A DNA stretch of 42,679 bases from Phycisphaeraceae bacterium. Its GTDB lineage: Bacteria > Planctomycetota > Phycisphaerae > Phycisphaerales > Phycisphaeraceae. Below, in pieces: positions 9,366-17,434 of the stretch; position 1 is the first letter of the stretch; each line of letters opens with the position of its first letter. The translations under genes were made by a program, and so were the position numbers. The notes under the pieces are model-generated. The model made no database searches, had not been told where the DNA came from, and was given only the letters and a program-made list of their open reading frames with translations. The stretch lies in the NCBI GenBank assembly GCA_029260615.1, contig JAJDCX010000015.1, positions 1 to 42,679 on the forward strand, read 5' to 3'.

Positions 9366-12300
9366 TTAGTTGCCACCGAAGTCAAGCAGTGCCCGGTACT
9401 TCGGTGCTACCGCCTGGTCTTCGTTCTGGAATTGCAGGTGCCCCCACGCCCCAAACGGCCCAGCCTTTCCGACGTAGTTATACGCCATGTACAACCCCCC
9501 GCCAGCCTGGTCGAACGCTTGAAGGTTGGCCGTGTAGGCGTCGTACATGTCAGGTAATACCGGGTCGTCATAGGTCTGCACATCCAGGAACGCCTGGAAG
9601 TACGGCAGCGACGTGTTCCCCGCAACCGTGTAGTGCTGCCCGCCCTCATACGCCAGGAACGGGATCGTACGCCCCAACTCGTTGGTCCGCTGCTGAGCCA
9701 GATCACCGTGGTTCTGGTAGTACCGGGTGTAGTCATTGGGGATTGTCACGTTGATCGCGTTGTCGATGATGTCCTGCTCGGTCGTGTTGATATCAAACGG
9801 CGCGTGCCGGTGATCGAAGTACGCAGCACACGCGATCGCGTCGTAGGCGAACTCACCGGTCTGCAGGTCTTTGAGCCGGTCCGTCAGGTTCTCTGTCACC
9901 CAGACATTCGCCTGCTGACCCGCAGCGACACGGATGATCCGGCTTGTCTGATCCGTCGGCGTAGAAAACACACTGTGCCAAATCCCAAAATCGTTCGCCG
10001 CCTCGTCAGCCCACGTCTGGAACCACGCTGGCGAGAACGTCCCCGTATCGACTCCGGCCGCCGCGACGGTGTCCGCGTCCGTGGCCTCTACAAAAACCTC
10101 GTCGGCAGTGGCCGCTACAGCGACCCGGGTAAACTCCAGCGCGTTCACCGCTGTCCCGTCGTGATTGCTTCCCAACTTGACTTGCTTGGGCGTGATCGAC
10201 TCCCCCGTGATCGTCGCCGCCTCCGCCGGGAACACGCCGTCGTGTTGAAGACTGATGACCGTGTCGGCATCCACCTTGCTCACGATCAGCCGGATCGGAG
10301 CGCCCGGCATCTGATAACTCAGATCATGGAAATACACGGGTGTGCCCGCCACCCCGCCCTGGGTAACCGTGATCTTGAAATCGTAGGGGAACCCGTCATC
10401 GGGCTCGCTGCCCAGGCAGCCCGCGTTCCAGTTGTTCAGGATCATGTTCAGGTCAACGATCCCCACCGACCCGTCGCCGGACGGATCGCCGCTAAGCAGA
10501 TCACCGGGGGTCACCGATTGGTTCCAGTTAGACAACACAATCGTCATGTCCGTGAGCCCGACGAACCGGTCGCCGTCAAGATCCCCAGCCACAGGCCCCG
10601 CCGCCGCACAAGGCTGATCCTCTGATGGGTCGGTTACCGTCTCGACGGTGATGTAGTTGGTTGCGTCCTGGTACAGCGTCACCAGCGGGCCCAGCCCGTG
10701 GGCCGCGTCATAGTAATCCGGGTAGTGAAGGTCCACACCGACCGACCAGTCCGAGCCAACGGACAGCCCGGTCACGACCGCCAACTCATTTGGCTGCCCC
10801 GTGGTGGAGAAGGGTATGTGGTACGGCGTCACACGACCCACATAAGCCCCCTCTAGCAGCACCGCGAACTCGGGGTGCTGGGACGTGGTTGTCACGGAAT
10901 CCAGGAGCATACGCAAAGTCCCGGAGTTTCCCGCGAGCCATTTGCGTTGCATCGACAGTTTCGTCCATACATTGCCCACCACCCGTGTGCTGGTCTTTTG
11001 GGTATCGTTTTGCCAAAGCTTAAACGCCAGTTTTGCCGAGTCCTGCGGGACCAGCACCCATACCACTACCATCCAGTCAGCCCCATCCCCATCAGGAGGA
11101 GGGCTGGCCACGATCTGAGCCATCCACGATTCGAAGTGGGTCGCATCAGCCGTGTTAAAGGCCGTAATCACTCCGGGCCTCGGAGGCGCTGGCATCGCCT
11201 CGCCCGCCTTGGTAAACCCCCCCGAAGCAGGCCAGAGGTAATCCCCGTTCTCGTCAGGGTCCACACGCCGAACCACCGTGCCGTTCATCGGGGTAGTCGG
11301 TGTCATCGTCATCAATGACGCCATCGCGATGTTCTGGCCACCCGGTGCGACTTCAAGCGGATGGACCGTGCGGACACTCGATGCGGTAGGGCGGGGCAGT
11401 GTGTAAAGGGTCTTGCCGTCCAGGCCGATCATGTAAGGCCCAGCGACAAACCGCATGTACTTTAGGCCCAGGGCGAACCAGTTCATCCCATCGATCGAAG
11501 CGATCGCCGATTCCTCACCTACCGGGCCACTCTGGCCTTCCTTGCGGTTATGTCGCGTGACGTAGCACCGGCCCAAGCGGTCGCGCGTGAAATCACCGAC
11601 CAATGCAAGGCCCCCCGAGTACCGTGTCCCCGCCTGCGGCCCGACACCGTACCACTGGGCCTTGGGCTCACCCAGCGACGACGCCTTGACAGCTAAAATC
11701 GTCTGTCGCTCGTTGTCACCCACCGCCGCGATGTCGCCGTTGGCCAGCGGGAAACACGCCGTAGGCTGGGCGGATCGCGCGACCGTAGTAGAACCAGCAA
11801 CGCCACCGCTCCAGGTCTCGTTAGCCGAGAGCAGGAGGTTTGTGTAATCAGTCGCATCCCCCACCAGCGTCACATTCACGGTGTGGTTGTAGTCGCTGTC
11901 GCCGAAGAAGATCACCGCGTGCCAGAAGCCGGTCACCGGGTCCTTCGCCATCGCGCACGAGTGTGCGTGCTCTGTACTCCCGATCGCGGCGTGCGTGTAA
12001 ACCCGACGCACATCCTGCACGACCCAGGCACCACCCACCGCCGGGCGTGTGGCCCGACAGATATAAGCGCTGCCGCCGTCTTTATCGTCCTTCCGGTAAT
12101 CCGTAAACGTGATCCAGATATCCAACGGCTCGTCCAGATCATCAGCCGGGAACCAGTTCAACGCCCACTCTTCACCCATCCGGGTAATACTTGTGGGAAC
12201 TGCGCCCGCTGTAGGCTCGGGATAACGAGCATCCACCGACCACTGCGAACCCGGCTCCACGCCCACGATCGACCAGCCCGCACCGGCATTCGTCGAGTAG

Positions 12301-13865
12301 CACAGAGTCACCGTCTCAATCGTATTAGGCCCGTCTGACCGCCTGACGGAACACAAAGCAAACATCAGCCCGTGGACGATCTTTGCCCCCTGGGGGGTGT
12401 GAGATCTGTCTGGGATCGAGTGGTCCAGCAGATCCAACGGGCTCGATGCCGGGACCACCAAGTTCTGGGTATTCAGGTCCGGGCCTGACCGAACCCACAC
12501 CCGGTTGAACGTACCGGATTCGATGATGAAGGCCAACGGACTCACCCCGTCGTTGTCCACGCCTCCCGCCAGCAGCCTGTAGGCCGCCGTGGTGTGGCCC
12601 GCCATCTCGTTTCTTGCCGTGGCCTCCGACCGGGAGTGGACCGCACTGGTCTTGCCGTAGCGCGGTGCATTGACATCCACCACCGAGTCTTGTCCGTTGT
12701 AGGTCGCCACGTCGCGCGACAGCGACAACGCCAGACCGCCCGTCGAGACCGTCCCGTTGTTGAACTCGATCTGCTGCGTGACCGAGGAGGTGCCGCTCGC
12801 CGTCTGCGTGACCCACTGGTGTTGAGGGAACGAAACATTCCACACCTCGTTGGACCACTCGATGTAAACATCCAGACCCGGGTTCAGGTTGTCGCGCACC
12901 ATCGTGGCGAACTGGGTCACGAAGTTATCGTCCGCCTGGTGCGGCATCGAGAACCAGGCGTCAGCCCCCAACTCATTGCACAACTCGATCATGTACTCCA
13001 ACGCTACACCGTCGTCGGTGTCCTGGCTGAACGTGTCTAGCGTCGTGCGATCAGACCAGCTCACCAGATCCGACCCGTTGGTCTGCTGCCAGTCCATGAA
13101 ACGGATCACCCCAAAAGGCTGGAGCTTCTGGATAAATAGCGGGTGAAAAGACGAGGGCGAATTTGCATCGTGGCCCGGCATCCACACGCGGATGTTCCTC
13201 ACCGGGTCGCCCGGGTCCGAGTTGTCGATCCGCATCAGGATCCCGTTCTTGGTTCCGACATTGACAACAAAGCTCATCGTCCCCGGCCCCGTGTCCAGCA
13301 CGTTGCTCGCGTCGAACTCGAACGCCAGTGAGCCCGACCCCTCGAACGTCACCGTGTACGTCCCCGCAGGGTACCCCGCCTTGTCGGTCAGCAGCAGCGT
13401 CTGCGCCGCCTCACCGCTCTGCAGGATCGGCCAGCCGTCGGCATCCGTTACCACCGTCTGCCCGGAGTCGAAGGGCTGCCCGCCAGGATTCGTCGATACC
13501 CACCTCCGAGCACTACGCACCGCATCCACAAACACCCACTCCCGGCTGAAGTACGCGATCTCAGAAAGATTGATCCCAAGCGACGCATCCCCACCCGGCG
13601 TCGGGATCGTTCCCTGCCCCCAATTCACCAGCAGGAACGACAAGTCGGCCAGCCCAATGAACCCATCCGGGAAGATGTCCCCCTGACCCAAGTCACCCAC
13701 CGGCGTGACAACCTGCCCCCAATTCGTGAGGACGATCTGCAGGTCCAACGCACCGACGAACCCATCGCCGTTGAGGTCGCCCTGCTGCGCCGCTTGCGCC
13801 GGCGCGCAGCAAAACACCACGACAGCCAACGCCACACAATGAACAACGCCGACACTGCGTCTCAT
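9366..13865 (-). CDS. Giant secreted protein: putative glycosidase split by a ~917-residue multidomain insertion
   Basis: 1,499 residues from the ATG at 13865. The frame extends to a TTG at 13889, but MRRSVGVV begins the signal peptide, which ends in APAQA. Order of parts: dockerin-like pair (residues ~28-95); first half of the fold shared with the 572-residue paralogue, up to NEVWN (E340) and VTQTASG (~358); an in-frame insert (~359-1275); then the second half from TFSPAWF (~1276), including AYEGGQHY (E1407). In the paralogue the two glutamates are 142 residues apart, here 1,067. The insert has Asp-box-like motifs (STNAGAGW, SIDGMNW) suggesting a sialidase-like propeller. These are followed by a jelly-roll-like stretch and a LamG/ConA-like segment that itself contains a second dockerin pair. 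The substrate is unknown. The frame stays open throughout. Confidence 0.75.
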   Translation of the reverse strand: MRRSVGVVHCVALAVVVFCCAPAQAAQQGDLNGDGFVGALDLQIVLTNWGQVVTPVGDLGQGDIFPDGFIGLADLSFLLVNWGQGTIPTPGGDASLGINLSEIAYFSREWVFVDAVRSARRWVSTNPGGQPFDSGQTVVTDADGWPILQSGEAAQTLLLTDKAGYPAGTYTVTFEGSGSLAFEFDASNVLDTGPGTMSFVVNVGTKNGILMRIDNSDPGDPVRNIRVWMPGHDANSPSSFHPLFIQKLQPFGVIRFMDWQQTNGSDLVSWSDRTTLDTFSQDTDDGVALEYMIELCNELGADAWFSMPHQADDNFVTQFATMVRDNLNPGLDVYIEWSNEVWNVSFPQHQWVTQTASGTSSVTQQIEFNNGTVSTGGLALSLSRDVATYNGQDSVVDVNAPRYGKTSAVHSRSEATARNEMAGHTTAAYRLLAGGVDNDGVSPLAFIIESGTFNRVWVRSGPDLNTQNLVVPASSPLDLLDHSIPDRSHTPQGAKIVHGLMFALCSVRRSDGPNTIETVTLCYSTNAGAGWSIVGVEPGSQWSVDARYPEPTAGAVPTSITRMGEEWALNWFPADDLDEPLDIWITFTDYRKDDKDGGSAYICRATRPAVGGAWVVQDVRRVYTHAAIGSTEHAHSCAMAKDPVTGFWHAVIFFGDSDYNHTVNVTLVGDATDYTNLLLSANETWSGGVAGSTTVARSAQPTACFPLANGDIAAVGDNERQTILAVKASSLGEPKAQWYGVGPQAGTRYSGGLALVGDFTRDRLGRCYVTRHNRKEGQSGPVGEESAIASIDGMNWFALGLKYMRFVAGPYMIGLDGKTLYTLPRPTASSVRTVHPLEVAPGGQNIAMASLMTMTPTTPMNGTVVRRVDPDENGDYLWPASGGFTKAGEAMPAPPRPGVITAFNTADATHFESWMAQIVASPPPDGDGADWMVVVWVLVPQDSAKLAFKLWQNDTQKTSTRVVGNVWTKLSMQRKWLAGNSGTLRMLLDSVTTTSQHPEFAVLLEGAYVGRVTPYHIPFSTTGQPNELAVVTGLSVGSDWSVGVDLHYPDYYDAAHGLGPLVTLYQDATNYITVETVTDPSEDQPCAAAGPVAGDLDGDRFVGLTDMTIVLSNWNQSVTPGDLLSGDPSGDGSVGIVDLNMILNNWNAGCLGSEPDDGFPYDFKITVTQGGVAGTPVYFHDLSYQMPGAPIRLIVSKVDADTVISLQHDGVFPAEAATITGESITPKQVKLGSNHDGTAVNALEFTRVAVAATADEVFVEATDADTVAAAGVDTGTFSPAWFQTWADEAANDFGIWHSVFSTPTDQTSRIIRVAAGQQANVWVTENLTDRLKDLQTGEFAYDAIACAAYFDHRHAPFDINTTEQDIIDNAINVTIPNDYTRYYQNHGDLAQQRTNELGRTIPFLAYEGGQHYTVAGNTSLPYFQAFLDVQTYDDPVLPDMYDAYTANLQAFDQAGGGLYMAYNYVGKAGPFGAWGHLQFQNEDQAVAPKYRALLDFGGN

Positions 13866-13988
13866 CTTATTCTTACTACCGTTGCACAACCGCCAGGATC
13901 AGCGGTGTTAGTTGCGGGAGGATCTGGGAAAACCGCAGAACCCTTGAGTTTCGGGGACTTGGGCTGGCCACCCCCCAAGTAGTCATAC

Positions 13989-14018
13989 ACAATAAAGCCT
14001 CAACGCCCGAAAAGTCAA
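13989..14018 (-). promoter_or_regulatory. Candidate promoter of the giant secreted protein
   Basis: The minus strand reads TTGACT (14018 down to 14013), an 18-base spacer, then TATTGT (13994 down to 13989). This is about 125 bases upstream of the ATG at 13865. A perfect inverted repeat sits just before the -35. Confidence 0.4.
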
Positions 14019-14020
14019 GC

Positions 14021-14045
14021 TAAATCCGCTGCAAACGCGGATTTA
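14021..14045. promoter_or_regulatory. Inverted repeat TAAATCCGC-7-GCGGATTTA (possible operator)
   Basis: A perfect 9-base inverted repeat with a 7-base spacer (TGCAAAC), ending 2 bases from the candidate -35 of the giant secreted gene. The position suits an activator or repressor site. There is no T tract, so a terminator is unlikely. The rest of the 308-base gap (13866-14173) shows nothing else I can name. Confidence 0.45.
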
Positions 14046-14173
14046 CAGCAGGTTAACGCGCGTTTCGGCCCCATCGCTACACACCGACGCCGCCGCCTAA
14101 TTACGCATGTCAAACTGGGTCAGCCCGGGAGGATATGACGTGCGTAACGGGTGTGTCTATCAGTCAGGTTAGG

Positions 14174-17100
14174 TCACAGGTCAACCAAGTCGTCTGATCC
14201 GACAAACCACAGCCTCATCTTCACCGCCTTGGCGTCCACCGAAAGCATCTTCACCAACGCACTCTGGTACAACAGCATCTGTGGCCGGTAATGCTCAGCC
14301 AACGACTCCGCGCCTCCCCCTTCAACCCGATCAGTCTTAAAATCCACCAGCACCGCACCGGTAACTTCGCCCTGGCTATCTCGATAAATCGACACCCGAT
14401 CAAAGAAACCTCGAAGCATCGTGCCGCGATCGTACACCGCAAACCCGCGCTCACGCCAAAGCTCCGACGCACCGTCTCGCCCAAGCACTTCGCTAGCAGT
14501 AGAGCCCGCCAACACCTCTCGCAACGATTGAATCCGTGGCGTCACCCAAGCCCCATCCACGCCCGGCATCACCCGCTGGGCCACAAGCCGCAGAGCCTCA
14601 TCACTGGGTAAATCATCCTCATCCACAAACCCGACCAACTCCATCCACCCATGGACCAGCGTCCCGTACCGCATGCCCGCCGAGTCATGCGATACCAGAT
14701 CAATCAACGACGCCGCCGATCGCCCACGCCTATCACCCCCCGATCCCTCGCCGTGCCCAGCCTGCGAAGACGGGCTGACCGTAGGCCACGACCGCCGCGC
14801 CTCCCCCCCGGGCTTGTCAAGACTAAGCCGCCCGGACCCAGAAACTTCAACCGTATTCACCGTCCTGGTTGGCCCCGACGCACACACCCAATCACGCTCG
14901 CCGTGTCCGTACAACACCTGCTCACCGTCCAGTGTCTCCTCCTCTTTGCTCAAAGCGTCACGCAGGATCGACGCAAAGCACAGCCCCTTGCTTTTAATCT
15001 TCCCCCCGCGCGTCAACTCAAGCGGCTTGATAACCATGTGCAACGCCTGCCGGGGCCTAGTCATCGCAACATACAGCGAACACAGATCTTCAATCAGCCG
15101 GTCCGCACGCTGTGCCTCCGCCGCATGTTCCAGCTTCTCATCAAGCGCCCGGACCTTACTATCCGGCTTGCGGTACACCCCCGTGATCGGCCCGGTCGGA
15201 CTCGCCCGCTCCACCAGCATCACCGAACGATCCACCAACCTCCGGTCCAAATCCGCCAGCACCACCGTGTCAAACTCCAGCCCCTTCGCCCCGTGGATCG
15301 TCATCACCCGGATCGCCGCCGGGCTCGGTTCCGCCACACTCGCAGACTCCACCAGATCCACAAACCACGACGGCCGAAGCGCATCGTTCGGCTCCGACCG
15401 GTCCGCCAACTCAATCAACTGCGTCAGCCTCTTGATCGCCCGGCCATCACAAGACCCCGCCACCTTACGCACCCACCCGGCAATAGTCTGCGCATAACCC
15501 CGGGTCAACAATGACCGACGGATGCCCAACGATGCCCGCCGAACAGCCATCGGCTCAATTGACTTAAGGCCCACCACCTCCCCAAGCGGTGAATTAAAGA
15601 CATGAAACGCCGATGCCGTATCTCCCGGGTGGTCCGCCATCACCAGCGCCGACAGCACCGCCGACACCGCCGGCGAATCCGTCACCCGGCTCCCACCCTC
15701 ACCACTCACCGGCAAACCCAACCGCCCCAATTCGTAAATCAACCTCGACGCCGTCTTATTCACACTGACCAACACCCCGATCGACCCAGCCCCGCCATCG
15801 CGATCATACAACGCCTTCACCCGCCGCGCCACATAGACCTCATGCGCGCCCGCTGGCCTCACCACCGCATCGGGATCACCATCTTCGCCCTCCGCATCAT
15901 TCTCCGGGTTGTACCCCGCCGTCGAAGTCTCCAACGTAACATGCCCCGGCAAGTCCCGCACCGCCTCATGCGCCGCAAACCCCTTCTGCCAACGCACTGC
16001 AGCATCGGTTTCATTGGCAAGCGTTTCATTCGTTGCGATATCAACAAACACCTCGTTCACCGCATCCAGCACCACCCCGCTGGAGCGGTAGCTCACCGAC
16101 AGTGTCTGCTTGCTCTGCTCTCCCAGCCCCAACGAATCCTCGAATTCATCAAACAACTCCGCCACACCGCCGCGCCACCCGTAGATCGCCTGCTTGGTAT
16201 CACCCACACAAAACAAGCTCCGCGTCCCATCCGCCGTCGCCGCAACCTCCTGCGCGAACGGCTCAAGCACCGCCCACTGCGACAAACTTGTGTCCTGAAA
16301 CTCATCCAACAGCAAGTGCGTCACACGCCCATCCAGCCGGTAAAACACGTCCTCCATCAACCCATCACCCAACGCCGGCAATTCCCGCGCCAGCTTGTGG
16401 GTCAGGTCACTAAATAGCAACACACCCTGCCTGCGCCGCATCGCCGAATAGTGCTCGTCAAACCGTCGAAGCAGGTCGTGCGTCGCCCGGGTCTGCTTCG
16501 CAACCTTTTGAATCAGCACCCCCGCAGCATGTCCCAACAACGGCTCATACGCCGATACAATTTCTACAGGGAACGGCTTGTTGTAATACGTCTCGATCCC
16601 ATCACACAACTTCCCCGCCAACCCCGTCTTGATAAACCCCTCCCAATCCCGGGCCAACGCCGCGTCACGGTTCGCCGCAAACGCCTTGAGCCACCGCTTA
16701 TCACCAGGCAAAGCATCCGCCGCACCGGTCAACGCATCGATCGCGGATTGAAGCGAGTCCCCATCCAACAGCTTCAACGGGACCAGCTGTGACCATACCG
16801 CTTGCTCCGGCGCTTCACGGTACACCTCGTACAGATTCGTCACCGCCGAGTCGATCACCTCCGTCACCGAACGCGCCGCCGTGTCATGATGCAACTGCCT
16901 AAGCAGCGTCACCAGGGCCGGCAGATCATCGTCGGCCAACATCGCCTCAATCGCGTCCTGACGCAGCCGAACCGCCACCGGGTGCATCCCATCAATCAGC
17001 TTCGGCTCCGCCGGCAGGTCCAACTCATGCCGAAAGCTCTGCGCGATCTTGTTAAAAAACCCATCAATCGTCGAGATCGACAGCCGATGCAGCGAACCCG

Positions 17101-17434
17101 TCAACGCCCGCAACATCACTCGGCAATCACGCTGGCTCAACGCTTCACCCCCAAGCGAGCCCGACAACTCCGCCCGCTTGCCCACATCCACCACCGCATC
17201 TGCAAGCCGCGTCACCACCCGCCCCAACACCTCCCCCGCAGCCTTCCGCGTGAACGTCGTCGCCAATATATGGCTGGGATCAAACCCGTGACGAATCAAA
17301 AATAGATACCGCGTGCTCAACTGATACGTCTTCCCCGACCCCGCCGAAGCACGGATCGTCAGGTGCGGGTGCATGGCCCCCCATCCCGGCGCGAACTGGT
17401 CATGTTGCCCATAACCTTGATTGTGTTCGTTCAT
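14174..17434 (-). CDS. addA: AddA-type helicase-nuclease (UvrD/RecB superfamily 1A)
   Basis: A 1,086-residue double-strand-break repair helicase-nuclease. The motifs run in order: Walker A ASAGSGKT at residues 29-36, motif Ia ATTFTRKAA, Walker B LLLDEFQDTS near 377, GDTKQAIYGWRGG, VMTIHGAKGLEF, and VAMTRPRQALHM. A C-terminal PD-(D/E)XK nuclease follows, with FFDRVSI and VLVDFKTDR (D1031, K1033). With AddB it would unwind and resect DNA ends to load RecA. Its ATG overlaps the addB stop as ATGA, so the two genes form an operon with translational coupling. No terminator was seen after the stop. The assignment to AddA rather than RecB rests on the C-terminal nuclease and the addB partner, with no recC or recD. 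Confidence 0.93.
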   Translation of the reverse strand: MNEHNQGYGQHDQFAPGWGAMHPHLTIRASAGSGKTYQLSTRYLFLIRHGFDPSHILATTFTRKAAGEVLGRVVTRLADAVVDVGKRAELSGSLGGEALSQRDCRVMLRALTGSLHRLSISTIDGFFNKIAQSFRHELDLPAEPKLIDGMHPVAVRLRQDAIEAMLADDDLPALVTLLRQLHHDTAARSVTEVIDSAVTNLYEVYREAPEQAVWSQLVPLKLLDGDSLQSAIDALTGAADALPGDKRWLKAFAANRDAALARDWEGFIKTGLAGKLCDGIETYYNKPFPVEIVSAYEPLLGHAAGVLIQKVAKQTRATHDLLRRFDEHYSAMRRRQGVLLFSDLTHKLARELPALGDGLMEDVFYRLDGRVTHLLLDEFQDTSLSQWAVLEPFAQEVAATADGTRSLFCVGDTKQAIYGWRGGVAELFDEFEDSLGLGEQSKQTLSVSYRSSGVVLDAVNEVFVDIATNETLANETDAAVRWQKGFAAHEAVRDLPGHVTLETSTAGYNPENDAEGEDGDPDAVVRPAGAHEVYVARRVKALYDRDGGAGSIGVLVSVNKTASRLIYELGRLGLPVSGEGGSRVTDSPAVSAVLSALVMADHPGDTASAFHVFNSPLGEVVGLKSIEPMAVRRASLGIRRSLLTRGYAQTIAGWVRKVAGSCDGRAIKRLTQLIELADRSEPNDALRPSWFVDLVESASVAEPSPAAIRVMTIHGAKGLEFDTVVLADLDRRLVDRSVMLVERASPTGPITGVYRKPDSKVRALDEKLEHAAEAQRADRLIEDLCSLYVAMTRPRQALHMVIKPLELTRGGKIKSKGLCFASILRDALSKEEETLDGEQVLYGHGERDWVCASGPTRTVNTVEVSGSGRLSLDKPGGEARRSWPTVSPSSQAGHGEGSGGDRRGRSAASLIDLVSHDSAGMRYGTLVHGWMELVGFVDEDDLPSDEALRLVAQRVMPGVDGAWVTPRIQSLREVLAGSTASEVLGRDGASELWRERGFAVYDRGTMLRGFFDRVSIYRDSQGEVTGAVLVDFKTDRVEGGGAESLAEHYRPQMLLYQSALVKMLSVDAKAVKMRLWFVGSDDLVDL

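Noticed and set aside
10041..12794. Intein or self-splicing element in the giant protein
   Set aside because: There is no Cys/Ser-start splicing block, no C-terminal HN, and no homing endonuclease. The insert consists of secreted-protein modules.
9366..13865. Assembly chimera as the cause of the giant protein
   Set aside because: The frame stays open through both joins and the base composition does not change, so a real gene is more likely. It cannot be excluded without reads.
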